Below, one piece after another: positions 44,728 through 52,540 of a DNA stretch of 64,000 bases. The stretch is from Pseudomonas oligotrophica (GTDB lineage: Bacteria > Pseudomonadota > Gammaproteobacteria > Pseudomonadales > Pseudomonadaceae). The notes beneath the pieces were generated by a model, which was not told where the DNA came from, ran no database searches, and saw only the letters and a list, made by a program, of their open reading frames with translations. The stretch lies in the NCBI RefSeq assembly GCF_021726475.1, contig NZ_JAKJRU010000007.1, forward strand, positions 62,001 to 126,000, given 5' to 3'. Position numbers and translations under genes: made by a program. Every line of letters starts with the position of its first letter. The first letter of the stretch is position 1.

Positions 44728-47235
44728 TCAGCCGTCGCGCAACACCTGCAGGGGGCTGGCATTGAGCGCGCGGCGGGTGCCGAACAGGCCGGCGCCGCCT
44801 ACCAGCACGGCGCCGATCAGCGGCAGCAGCAACAGCCAGGGGTGCGGCTGCCAGGCGATATCGAAGACGAAACGGTAGAGCAGGGCGCTGACCAGCTCGC
44901 AGCCGAGCGCGGCCAGCACGCCGCTCACCGCGCCGAGCAGGCCGAATTCGGCGCGGCGCGCGCGTACCAGCATGGCGCGCTCGGCGCCGATCGCCCGCAG
45001 CAGCGCACCCTGGCGGATGCGCTCGTCCAGCGTGCTCTGCAGGCCGGCGAAGAGCACCGCCAGCCCCGCGGCAAGGACGAACAGCAGGACGTACTCCACC
45101 GCCAGCGAGACCTGGGCGAGGATACTGCGCAGCTGGGCCAGCAACGCCTCGACCTGCAGTACGGTCACCGAGGGGAAGTCCCGCGCCAGCTGCACCAGCT
45201 CGCGGTCGCGTCCGGCGGGCAGGTGGAAGCTGGTCATGTAGGTGGCCGGCATGTCCTGCAGGGTGTCGGGCTCGAAGATCATGTAGAAGTTCGGCTGGAA
45301 ACTGTCCCAGTCGACCTCGCGCAGGCTGGTCACCCGGGTCTCGCGGGTCACGCCGCCAACGCTGAAGCCGAGGCGGTCGCCGAGGGTCACGCCGAGGCTC
45401 TCGGCCAGCTCCGCCTCGACCGAGACGCCAGGCAGCGCCGACGGATCCTGCCCGGCCTGCCACCAGTGCCCGGCGAGCAGGCGGTTGCCCTCGGGCAGCT
45501 CCTGCGCCCAGGTCAGGCTGAGGTCGCGGCGTACCGCGCGTTCGCCTTGCGAATCCTTGCTTACCAAGGCCCGTACCGGCTCGTCGTTGATCGCCACCAG
45601 CCGGCCCGGCACCACCGGGTAGAGTGGCGCCGCCTGGTTCGAGAGCGCCTCGATGCGGGCGGCGAAGGCGTCCTTGTCGGCGGGCAGCACGTTGAGGGCG
45701 AAGTGGTTGGGCGCGTCCGTCGGCAGTTGTTCCTGCCAGGTCTCCAGCAGCTCGCCGCGCAGCAGGGCGATCAGCGCCATGGCCAGCAGAATCAGGCCGA
45801 ATGCCAGGGCCTGCCCGGCGGCCGCCAGCGGGTTGCGCATCAGTTGGCCCAAGCCAAGGCGCCAGGTCAGCGAGGTGCCGGCCAGCAGCCGGCGCAAGCC
45901 GCGCAGGGCGAGCAGCAGCAGGCCGCCGAGCAGGACGATGGCGAGCAGGCCGCCGCCGAGCAGCGAGAGCGTCAGGCGCAGGTCCAGGCTGAGCCGCCAC
46001 ATGATCAGCCCGAGTGCGGCGATCGCCGTGGCATAGACCACCCAGCTGCTGGGCGGCACCGGCAGCACGTCGCGACGCAGGACGCGCAGCGGCGGCACGC
46101 GGCCCAGCGAGGCCAGTGGTGGCAGGGCGAAGCCGGCGAGCGCGACCAGGCCGGTCGCCATGCCGGCCAGCGCCGGCCACAGGGTAGCCGGCGGGATGTC
46201 CTGCGCCAGCACGTCGCGCAACAGGACGAACAGGCCGGCCTGGGCGACCCAGCCGAGCAGCGCGCCGGCAGCGCTGGCGATCAGGCCGAGCATGGCCAGC
46301 TGGGCGCCGTACAGCAGCAGCGCTTCGCGCCGCGACAAGCCCAGGCAGCGGAGCAGGGCGCTGGCATCGAAGCGGCGGCTGGCGAAGCGCGTGGCCGACA
46401 GGGCGACCGCCACGCCTGCGAGGAGGATCGCCGCCAGGCTGGCCAGGTTCAGGTAGCGTTCGGCGCGGCCGAGTGCGCCGCCGATCTGGCGATTGCTGTC
46501 GCTGGCGGTCTCGATGCGCTGGTTCGCTTGCAAGTCGGGCTCGATGGCCTGCCGGTAGCGCCCGAGCAGGGCGGCTTCGCCCCGCCACAGCTCGCGGTAG
46601 CGCACGCGGCTGCCGGGCTGCACCACGCCGGTCGCGGCGAGGTCGTCCAGATGCATGAGCACCCGCGGAGTGAGGCTGTAGAAGTCGCCGACCCGGTCGG
46701 GTTCGTAGGTCAGCACGCGGGTCAGGCGCAGCGGCTGGCTGCCCACCTCTATCAGGTCGCCGATCTGCAGCCCGAGGGCGGTGAACAGGCGGGCCTCGGC
46801 CCAGGCCTCGCCCGGGCGCGGGCCGCCGCCGGGTTGTTCGGCCTGGAACGGTGCCGGCGCGCTGCGCAGCTCGCCGCGCAGTGGGTAGGCGTCGTCCGCG
46901 GCCTTGATGCTGGCCAACTGGATCTGCTCGTCGGTGGCGATCACGCTGGAGAATTCGACCACCCTGGCGTGGGCCAGGCCCAGCGTGGTGCCGGCCTCGA
47001 TCTGTCGGGCCTCGGCCGGTGCGCTGCCGGCGAGCACCAGGTCGGCGCCGAGGAACTCGCTCGCGCGAAGCAACATGGCGTCGTTCAGCCGCGCGCTGAA
47101 ATAGCCGATCGCCGTGCTCGCCGCGACCGCCACCAGCAGGGCGAAGAACAGCACGCGCAGCTCACCCGCGCGCGCATCGCGCCGCAGCTGGCGCCAGGCC
47201 ATGAGCAGGATGCGCCGCAGCGGGATGGCCTTCAT
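44728..47235 (-). CDS. ABC transporter permease (YbbP-like, FtsX family)
   Basis: 835-aa inner-membrane protein with FtsX-type permease blocks: an N-terminal helix (VLFFALLVAVAASTAIGYFS), a large periplasmic domain at about residues 60-255, a helix cluster in the middle, a second periplasmic domain and a final three-helix block. It is paired with the ATPase YbbA through a 4-bp overlap (ATGA). Such MacB-like systems do not simply transport but act mechanically on periplasmic partners; the substrate is unknown. ybbAP beside tesA is a conserved arrangement. Confidence 0.88.
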   Translation of the reverse strand: MKAIPLRRILLMAWRQLRRDARAGELRVLFFALLVAVAASTAIGYFSARLNDAMLLRASEFLGADLVLAGSAPAEARQIEAGTTLGLAHARVVEFSSVIATDEQIQLASIKAADDAYPLRGELRSAPAPFQAEQPGGGPRPGEAWAEARLFTALGLQIGDLIEVGSQPLRLTRVLTYEPDRVGDFYSLTPRVLMHLDDLAATGVVQPGSRVRYRELWRGEAALLGRYRQAIEPDLQANQRIETASDSNRQIGGALGRAERYLNLASLAAILLAGVAVALSATRFASRRFDASALLRCLGLSRREALLLYGAQLAMLGLIASAAGALLGWVAQAGLFVLLRDVLAQDIPPATLWPALAGMATGLVALAGFALPPLASLGRVPPLRVLRRDVLPVPPSSWVVYATAIAALGLIMWRLSLDLRLTLSLLGGGLLAIVLLGGLLLLALRGLRRLLAGTSLTWRLGLGQLMRNPLAAAGQALAFGLILLAMALIALLRGELLETWQEQLPTDAPNHFALNVLPADKDAFAARIEALSNQAAPLYPVVPGRLVAINDEPVRALVSKDSQGERAVRRDLSLTWAQELPEGNRLLAGHWWQAGQDPSALPGVSVEAELAESLGVTLGDRLGFSVGGVTRETRVTSLREVDWDSFQPNFYMIFEPDTLQDMPATYMTSFHLPAGRDRELVQLARDFPSVTVLQVEALLAQLRSILAQVSLAVEYVLLFVLAAGLAVLFAGLQSTLDERIRQGALLRAIGAERAMLVRARRAEFGLLGAVSGVLAALGCELVSALLYRFVFDIAWQPHPWLLLLPLIGAVLVGGAGLFGTRRALNASPLQVLRDG

Positions 47236-47918
47236 GGCGCGGCCCCGTCGTCGACGCGGCGGCCGCCCTCCAGGTGCAGCTGGTGCTGGCAGCGTCGCGC
47301 CAGGCGTTCCTCGTGGGTGACCAGCACCAGCGTGGTGCCGTGCTCGCGGTTGAGTTCGAACATCAGTTCGATGATGTGCGCGCCGGTCTGGCTGTCCAGG
47401 TTGCCGGTAGGCTCGTCGGCGAACAGCAGCTGCGGCTCGGCGGCGAAGGCACGCGCCAGGGCGACGCGTTGCTGCTCGCCGCCGGAGAGCTGGCGCGGGT
47501 AGTGATGCAGGCGGGCGCCGAGGCCGACCCGTTCGAGCAGCTCGGTGGCGCGACGCCTGGCTGCACTGCTGCCCTTGAGCTCGAGGGCGAGCATGATGTT
47601 CTCCTCGGCATTCAGGCTTTCCATCAGCTGGAACGACTGGAAGACGAAGCCGACGTGGGCACAGCGCACCCGGGCGCGCTGGTCTTCGTCGAGCTGTTGC
47701 AGTGCATGACCGGCGAGCAGCACCTCGCCCGAGCTCGGCAGGTCCAGCCCGGCGAGCAGGCCCAGCAGGGTCGACTTGCCCGAGCCCGAGGCGCCGACGA
47801 TGGCCAGGCTGGCGCCGCTGTCGAGTTCCAGCGAGAGGTCGCTGAGGATCTGCAGGTCGCCTTCCGCGCTGGGGACCACTTTGCTAAGGTGCCGGGCGAT
47901 GAGAATGCTGCCGCTCAT
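47232..47918 (-). CDS. ABC transporter ATP-binding protein (YbbA-like)
   Basis: 228-aa LolD/MacB-type ATPase. Walker A is GASGSGKSTLLGLLAGLD, the Q-loop is FVFQSFQLMESLNAEENI, the signature is LSGGEQQRVALARAF and Walker B is LLFADEPTGNLD with the switch His in VLVTHEER. It energises the YbbP-like permease encoded next. Its start codon is only 10 bp from that of divergent tesA, so the two genes share a very compact control region. Confidence 0.92.
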   Translation of the reverse strand: MSGSILIARHLSKVVPSAEGDLQILSDLSLELDSGASLAIVGASGSGKSTLLGLLAGLDLPSSGEVLLAGHALQQLDEDQRARVRCAHVGFVFQSFQLMESLNAEENIMLALELKGSSAARRRATELLERVGLGARLHHYPRQLSGGEQQRVALARAFAAEPQLLFADEPTGNLDSQTGAHIIELMFELNREHGTTLVLVTHEERLARRCQHQLHLEGGRRVDDGAAP

Positions 47919-47928
47919 GGAGAATCCG

Positions 47929-48534
47929 ATGCGAATGTGGCTCAGGAGTGGCGTGCTGGCGCTCGTGTTCGGGGCTCAGAATGCCCTGGCCGGCACGGTG
48001 CTGGTGGTGGGCGATAGTATCAGCGCCGCTTTTGGCCTGGAAACCGAGCAGGGCTGGGTGCACATGCTGGGCGAGCGCCTGGCCCGGGGCCCCGGCGAGC
48101 ACCAAGTGGTCAATGCATCGGTCAGCGGCGACACCAGTGCCGGCGGGCTTGCCAGGCTGGCGCCGCTGCTCGAGCAGCATCGCCCGGAGGTGGTGGTGAT
48201 CGAGCTTGGCGGCAACGATGGCCTGCGCGGACAGGCGCCGGCGCAATTGCAACAGAATCTTGCCGCCATGGTGGACCGCTCGCGCGCGGCTGGTGCCGAG
48301 GTGCTGTTGCTGGGCATGCAGCTGCCGCCCAATTATGGGCCGCGTTATACCAGGGCGTTCGCCGAGGCCTTCGAGCGCGTGGCGGAGGAAAAGCAGGTGC
48401 CCCTGGTGCCCTTCTTTCTGGAGGGCGTTGGCGGGGTCGAGTCGATGATGCAGGCGGATGGCATCCACCCCTCCGCGCAGGCCCAGGCCCGGCTGCTGCA
48501 GAACGTCTGGCCGGTGCTCGAGCCACTGCTCTGA
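47929..48534 (+). CDS. tesA: Acyl-CoA thioesterase I / arylesterase
   Basis: 201-aa periplasmic SGNH hydrolase. A signal peptide (MRMWLRSGVLALVFGAQNAL) precedes the catalytic motif VLVVGDSISAAFGL with Ser30. The oxyanion Gly is in SVSGDTSAGG, the Asn in IELGGNDGLRG, and the Asp and His are in QADGIHPSAQAQ. It has thioesterase, esterase and lysophospholipase activities in relatives. The ATG at 47929 is preferred because GGAGA at 47919-47923 is well placed; it is divergent from ybbA. Confidence 0.93.
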   Translation: MRMWLRSGVLALVFGAQNALAGTVLVVGDSISAAFGLETEQGWVHMLGERLARGPGEHQVVNASVSGDTSAGGLARLAPLLEQHRPEVVVIELGGNDGLRGQAPAQLQQNLAAMVDRSRAAGAEVLLLGMQLPPNYGPRYTRAFAEAFERVAEEKQVPLVPFFLEGVGGVESMMQADGIHPSAQAQARLLQNVWPVLEPLL

Positions 48535-48612
48535 AAACCGGCTGCACGCCGCTCCAGCTCTTGCTTTGCGGCCCTGGCGCGGCTACTGTCGCGCCCTCGA
48601 TTGGAGCCCCCC

Positions 48613-48894
48613 ATGCCGCGCCCAGCCAGGACCCTTTATGCCTACCGCATCATCGTGCCGGACGAGCAGTTCGACCTGTTCGCCTGCCGCGAGAACCGGC
48701 TGCATATCGCCCTGCGCCAGCTGGAGCTCGATGGTCACGTCGATCGCACCCTCTGCGGCGGCTTGCTACCGGCCCAGCCGCGCTGGCATGACCTGCAGCG
48801 CGAGGTGCTCAAGGACCGGCGCCTGTGCCCGTCCTGCCGGGTGCAACTGGATGCGCGGCGCAAGGGCCTTCCGTCTGCCGGGCAGCTGTGGTAG
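48613..48894 (+). CDS. Hypothetical protein with C-terminal CxxC
   Basis: 93-aa soluble protein. It starts MPRPARTLYAYRIIVPDEQF and is rich in Arg and Leu. Four Cys occur: FACREN, TLCGG and a closing pair CPSC (RRLCPSCRVQLD), which might bind a metal such as zinc. No named family is recognised. The TTG at 48601 could add four residues. Confidence 0.6.
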   Translation: MPRPARTLYAYRIIVPDEQFDLFACRENRLHIALRQLELDGHVDRTLCGGLLPAQPRWHDLQREVLKDRRLCPSCRVQLDARRKGLPSAGQLW

Positions 48895-48963
48895 CTCAAG
48901 GCGCCGATAGTTCAAGTACAATTCATCACCTGTTTCCCGTCCTCCATGCCAAGGGTCTTACGA

Positions 48964-49932
48964 ATGTTCTCGCGCGCGTCCAAGGTCGCATTCCCTCTGT
49001 CACTCGCTGCACTGCTGATGGCCGCGCACAGCGCCGCGCTGGAGCTGCCCCTGCCGCCTGAGGGCGAGGACGTGGTTGGCGAGATCCGCGTGATCAAGGC
49101 CAAGTACGAGGACACCTTCGCCGCCTACGGCGAGACCTATGACCTGGGCTATGCGGAACTGGTGGCGGCCAACCCCGGCGTCGACCCGTGGCTGCCGGGC
49201 GAGGGCACCGATGTGATCCTGCCGACGCGCTTCATCCTGCCGCCGGGGCCGCGCGAGGGCGTGGTGATCAACATCGCCGAATATCGCCTCTACTATTACC
49301 CGCCGGGCAAGCAGGTGGTGCACACCTACCCGCTGGGCATCGGTCGCGAGGGCTGGGGCTCGCCGGTGGGCAATGCGCGGATCACCGCGATGACGCCGAA
49401 TCCGGCCTGGTACCCGCCGCAGTCGATCCGCGAGGAGCACGCCGCCGACGGCGATCCGCTGCCGACGGTGGTGCCGCCGGGGCCGGACAATCCGCTCGGC
49501 CCGTTCAAGATGAGCCTGTCCCTGCCGGGTTACCTGATCCATGGTTCGAACAAGAAGTTCGGCATCGGCATGCGTGTCAGCCATGGTTGCTTCCGCATGC
49601 TCAACCACAACGTGCTGGAGCTGTCGCGGATGGTCGGGGTCGGTACGCCGGTCCGCATCGTCGACGAGCCGTACAAGTTCGGCGTGAGCGATGGCAAGGT
49701 CTACCTCGAGGCCCATGCGCCGCTGGACAGCGAGGAGAAGGGCATGACCGTGATGGACAAGCATGCCGTGGTCGTCAATACGCTGCTCAAGCGCGACGAG
49801 AAGGCCGGCAAGCTGAACCTGGACTGGGAGATCGTGCGTGATGTGGTGGCCGGCGAGGACGGCTTGCCGATCCAGATCGCCGAGCAGCACTCGACGACGG
49901 TGGCCAGCAGCGACGAGCCGCCGCTGTTCTGA
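48964..49932 (+). CDS. L,D-transpeptidase (YkuD) with LysM-like N-terminus
   Basis: 322-aa exported enzyme of the ErfK/YbiS group. A signal peptide (about residues 1-25) is followed by a LysM-like segment (YEDTFAAYGETYDLGYAELV) and the YkuD domain. The catalytic motif is HGSNKKFGIGMRVSHGCFRM. Such enzymes make 3-3 cross-links or attach lipoproteins to peptidoglycan; OprI, encoded next to it, is the Lpp-like candidate partner. ATG 48964 is preferred over 48946 since AAGGG at 48951 is correctly spaced. Confidence 0.9.
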   Translation: MFSRASKVAFPLSLAALLMAAHSAALELPLPPEGEDVVGEIRVIKAKYEDTFAAYGETYDLGYAELVAANPGVDPWLPGEGTDVILPTRFILPPGPREGVVINIAEYRLYYYPPGKQVVHTYPLGIGREGWGSPVGNARITAMTPNPAWYPPQSIREEHAADGDPLPTVVPPGPDNPLGPFKMSLSLPGYLIHGSNKKFGIGMRVSHGCFRMLNHNVLELSRMVGVGTPVRIVDEPYKFGVSDGKVYLEAHAPLDSEEKGMTVMDKHAVVVNTLLKRDEKAGKLNLDWEIVRDVVAGEDGLPIQIAEQHSTTVASSDEPPLF

Positions 49933-49974
49933 GTCGCTCTGCCCGCCGCCTGCCGGGCCGATCCGCAGGCAATA

Positions 49975-50002
49975 AAAAAGCCGACCATCTGGTCGGCTTT
50001 TT
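49975..50002. terminator. Bidirectional terminator between the L,D-transpeptidase gene and oprI
   Basis: Perfect 13-bp stem AAAAAGCCGACCA / TGGTCGGCTTTTT with a 2-nt gap, flanked by T-runs in both directions. It ends the convergent transcripts. Its strength fits the very abundant oprI mRNA. Confidence 0.92.
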
Positions 50003-50019
50003 CGTTTTCAGCCAGAGGC

Positions 50020-50274
50020 TTACTTGCGGCTGGCGCGTTCCAGCATGCGCAGGGCGCGCTCGTTGGCCTCGTCAGCGGTCTGCTGGGCCTTCTGAGCGGC
50101 GGCCAGGGCTTCGTCAGCCTTGCTGTACGCTTCGTCGGCACGAGCCTGGGCGCGGGCGGCAGCGTCTTCGGTCGCGGTCAGGCGAGCTTCGCTTTCTTTG
50201 GTCATGCTGTTGCTGCAACCGGTAGCCAGAACTGCGGCCAGAGCCAGAGCAGAGAATTTCAGAACGTTGTTCAT
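50020..50274 (-). CDS. oprI: Major outer membrane lipoprotein OprI
   Basis: 84-aa Lpp-like lipoprotein. The signal peptide ends in the lipobox LATGC with lipid Cys20. The mature part is a continuous alpha-helix with heptad repeats rich in Ala, Asp and Glu ([20 protein letters not shown]), ending RMLERASRK; the terminal Lys is the likely peptidoglycan attachment residue. It is nearly identical in form to P. aeruginosa OprI (83 aa). The Met at 50274 is the conserved start. Confidence 0.97.
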   Translation of the reverse strand: MNNVLKFSALALAAVLATGCSNSMTKESEARLTATEDAAARAQARADEAYSKADEALAAAQKAQQTADEANERALRMLERASRK

Positions 50275-50651
50275 CGTGTTCCCCTTATATGGAATCCATA
50301 AGCAACTTCCGTTATGGAAAGTTTGCGCGCACATACTACCTATAACTTTGGTTAAGTAAACTGAGCCAACCGTTCCGCCAGCGTTTTTTTTGCTGATGAA
50401 CGGTCATCCTGTGTTCACCGCTCTAGCCCGGGATAAAAATGGCCTTGTGCAAGGTCGGATACGAATGGGCATTCGTCTTGAAGCGCCGCCGGGTTTGGCC
50501 GTGGCGCGTCCATTGGGCTGGCCGCACGCGATGGAACAGGGTAGAAAGATAGACCCTCTGCACGAAGCGGGAGGCCATCGGCGTCAAGGTCGGCGCCGGT
50601 GCTGAGTGCAACAATAAGAAAAACGGGTAGATCCCTCGCCGAGGAGTTCAA
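50275..50651. other. Intergenic region between oprI and the GNAT gene
   Basis: 377 bp without a convincing gene. It holds the oprI promoter (50333-50360, minus strand), a small perfect hairpin ACGAATG-GG-CATTCGT at 50461-50476, a CCTTG-TG-CAAGG palindrome near 50443-50454, and an A-rich AACAATAAGAA at 50610-50620 just upstream of the GNAT gene. Confidence 0.5.
50333..50360 (-). promoter_or_regulatory. Candidate oprI promoter
   Basis: On the minus strand TTTACT (50360-50355) and TAGTAT (50338-50333) are 16 bp apart, each matching the sigma-70 consensus at four of six positions, in an AT-rich stretch unlike its surroundings. The start site would be about 55 nt before the oprI ATG. Confidence 0.4.
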
Positions 50652-50945
50652 ATGACCGACACACTCACCATTCGCCACGACCGCGACGGCCATCGCTTCG
50701 AAGCGGTCATCGATGGCCACCTCGCCTACCTTGCCTATGTCGATCTCGGCAAGCAGACGCTCGACATCTACCGCACCTTCGTCCCCGATGCGCTGCGCGG
50801 CCGCGGCATTGCCGCGGCGCTGACCCAGCGTGCGCTCGATTTCGCCGAGCAGGAGGGCTACAGCGTGATCCCGTCGTGTTCCTACGTGGAATGGTACATG
50901 GAGCGCCAGGCCCGCTCCGGCGACGAGGCGGCGGCAGTCGAATGA
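50652..50945 (+). CDS. YjdJ-like GNAT N-acetyltransferase
   Basis: 97-aa small GNAT-fold protein (PF14542 type). The acetyl-CoA-binding loop is DALRGRGIAAALTQRALDFA, and the C-terminal VIPSCSYVEWYMERQ is characteristic of the family, which lacks the N-terminal half of larger acetyltransferases. GAGGAG lies nine bases upstream of the ATG. The substrate is unknown. Confidence 0.88.
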   Translation: MTDTLTIRHDRDGHRFEAVIDGHLAYLAYVDLGKQTLDIYRTFVPDALRGRGIAAALTQRALDFAEQEGYSVIPSCSYVEWYMERQARSGDEAAAVE

Positions 50946-50948
50946 AAA

Positions 50949-50972
50949 ACGCCGGGCAAGCCCGGCGTCTGG
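50949..50972 (-). terminator. Terminator of the DAHP synthase gene
   Basis: Perfect stem ACGCCGGGC / GCCCGGCGT with a 2-nt loop; on the minus strand it is followed by TTTTC. It starts 4 bp after the DAHP synthase stop and also borders the convergent GNAT gene. Confidence 0.85.
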
Positions 50973-52055
50973 TCAGTTGTGCTCACGCTGCCGCTCGGGC
51001 AGCACGTTCCTGAGCTTGTTGTGCATCGAGAGCACGGCCTTCTCGGTGGTCTCCCAGTCGATGCAGGCGTCGGTGATCGACACCCCGTACTTGAGCTGCG
51101 AAAGATCCTTGGGGATCGACTGATTGCCCCAGCCCAGATGGCTCTCGACCATCAGCCCGACGATGGACTGGTTGCCCTCGAGGATCTGGTTGGCCACGTT
51201 GTCCATCACCAGCGGCTGCAGTGCCGGGTCCTTGTTCGAGTTGGCGTGGCTGCAGTCGATCATGATGTTCAGCGCGACCTTGGCCTTGTTCAGCTCCTGC
51301 TCGCACACCGCCACGCTCACCGAATCGTAGTTGGGCTTGCCGTTGCCGCCGCGCAGCACCACGTGGCCATAGTTGTTGCCCTTGGTGGTGACGATCGACA
51401 CGCCGCCGGCCTGGTTGATACCGAGGAAACGGTGCGGGCTGGAAACCGACTGCAGGGCGTTGATGGCCACGGTCAGGCTGCCGTCGGTGCCGTTCTTGAA
51501 GCCCACGGCCGAGGACAGGCCGGAGGCCATTTCCCGGTGGGTCTGCGATTCGGTGGTGCGTGCGCCGATCGCCGACCAGCTGATCAGGTCCTGCAGGTAC
51601 TGCGGGGAGATCGGGTCAAGCGCCTCGGTGGCCGTGGGCAGGCCCATCTCGGCGAGGTCCAGCAACAGCTTGCGACCGATGTGCAGGCCGTCCTGGATCT
51701 TGAACGAGTCGTCCATGTACGGGTCGTTGATCAGGCCCTTCCAGCCGACGGTGGTGCGCGGCTTCTCGAAATACACCCGCATGATCAGGAACAGGCTGTC
51801 CGAGACCTTCTCGGCCAGCTCCTTGAGCCGCCCGGCATATTCATGCGCGGCCTTGAGGTCGTGGATCGAGCAGGGGCCTACCACGAGGAACAGCCGGTGA
51901 TCCTTGCCATCGAGGATGTCCCGAACCACCTGGCGCCCGTGAGCGACGGTCCGTGCCGCGGCGGCGGTCAACGGCAGTTCGTGCTTGAGCTGCTCGGGGG
52001 TGATCAGGGTTTCGTTGGAGGCAACGTTGAGGTCATCGATCGGTAGGTCAGCCAT
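50973..52055 (-). CDS. 3-deoxy-7-phosphoheptulonate (DAHP) synthase, class I
   Basis: 360-aa first enzyme of the shikimate pathway, condensing phosphoenolpyruvate and erythrose 4-phosphate. FLVVGPCSIHDLKAAHEYA holds the metal-binding Cys, MRVYFEKPRTTVGWKGLIND binds PEP, and IMIDCSHANSNKDP and VESHLGWGNQS are late active-site motifs. It belongs to the AroF/AroG/AroH type, which is feedback-inhibited by one aromatic amino acid; which one cannot be told from the sequence by eye, so no symbol is assigned. Confidence 0.95.
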   Translation of the reverse strand: MADLPIDDLNVASNETLITPEQLKHELPLTAAAARTVAHGRQVVRDILDGKDHRLFLVVGPCSIHDLKAAHEYAGRLKELAEKVSDSLFLIMRVYFEKPRTTVGWKGLINDPYMDDSFKIQDGLHIGRKLLLDLAEMGLPTATEALDPISPQYLQDLISWSAIGARTTESQTHREMASGLSSAVGFKNGTDGSLTVAINALQSVSSPHRFLGINQAGGVSIVTTKGNNYGHVVLRGGNGKPNYDSVSVAVCEQELNKAKVALNIMIDCSHANSNKDPALQPLVMDNVANQILEGNQSIVGLMVESHLGWGNQSIPKDLSQLKYGVSITDACIDWETTEKAVLSMHNKLRNVLPERQREHN

Positions 52056-52540
52056 GTCTTACTCATCCGGGTCACAGGTGCTCTGCGCCAGCCATCCCGG
52101 TGCGGCGCAGCAGAGCGTCGAAGCTCAGCGGGACACGCACCTTAGCGCTATTGCGCGGCCCCGACAACGAGATTGATGGTCCGCCCGGCACCGCCAATGG
52201 TCGATGCGCCAAACGGCCGATCCGCGCGCAATCGCGCCGGATCGGGGCGCTGCCAAGGTGTCGGATCTCGGCACCCGCGGAAAGCCGATCCAGCTCGCCG
52301 GCCAGCGCCAGGACCCCGCCGAGGCCGGCCTCGGCCAGCTGTTCGGCCGAAGCCGCCTGGCCAGCGCCAGCGGGCTCCGTGCGACGTCGCAGGCCGACCA
52401 CCTGCCGGAACGCTGCGCCTGGCCGGCGCTCAAACGCCAAAGCCGAACGAGAGCCCTTCGATGCCGCAGTGCCCATACCCCGCCATGTCGCTTCCTCCAA
52501 TCCTCCAGCCTGATGGCTGCCTTGCTAAGGCGCACGCGGC
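52056..52540. other. Intergenic region upstream of the DAHP synthase gene
   Basis: 485 bp of GC-rich DNA with no supported gene. Open frames exist on both strands (for example 52072-52500, minus) but show Arg/Ala/Pro-biased composition, no family resemblance and no clear ribosome-binding site. It must contain the divergent promoters of the DAHP synthase and the TVP38-flavoprotein gene; no consensus promoter stands out. Confidence 0.5.

Noticed and set aside
50610-50620. AACAATAAGAA as part of a Crc-titrating small RNA (CrcZ-like)
   Set aside because: Such RNAs carry several CA motifs and a terminator; here there is one motif and no hairpin with T-run before the GNAT gene.
52072-52500. Minus-strand frame of 142 codons upstream of the DAHP synthase gene
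   Set aside because: It fills an otherwise empty region and reads somewhat like a protein, but lacks a clear start signal or recognisable motif.
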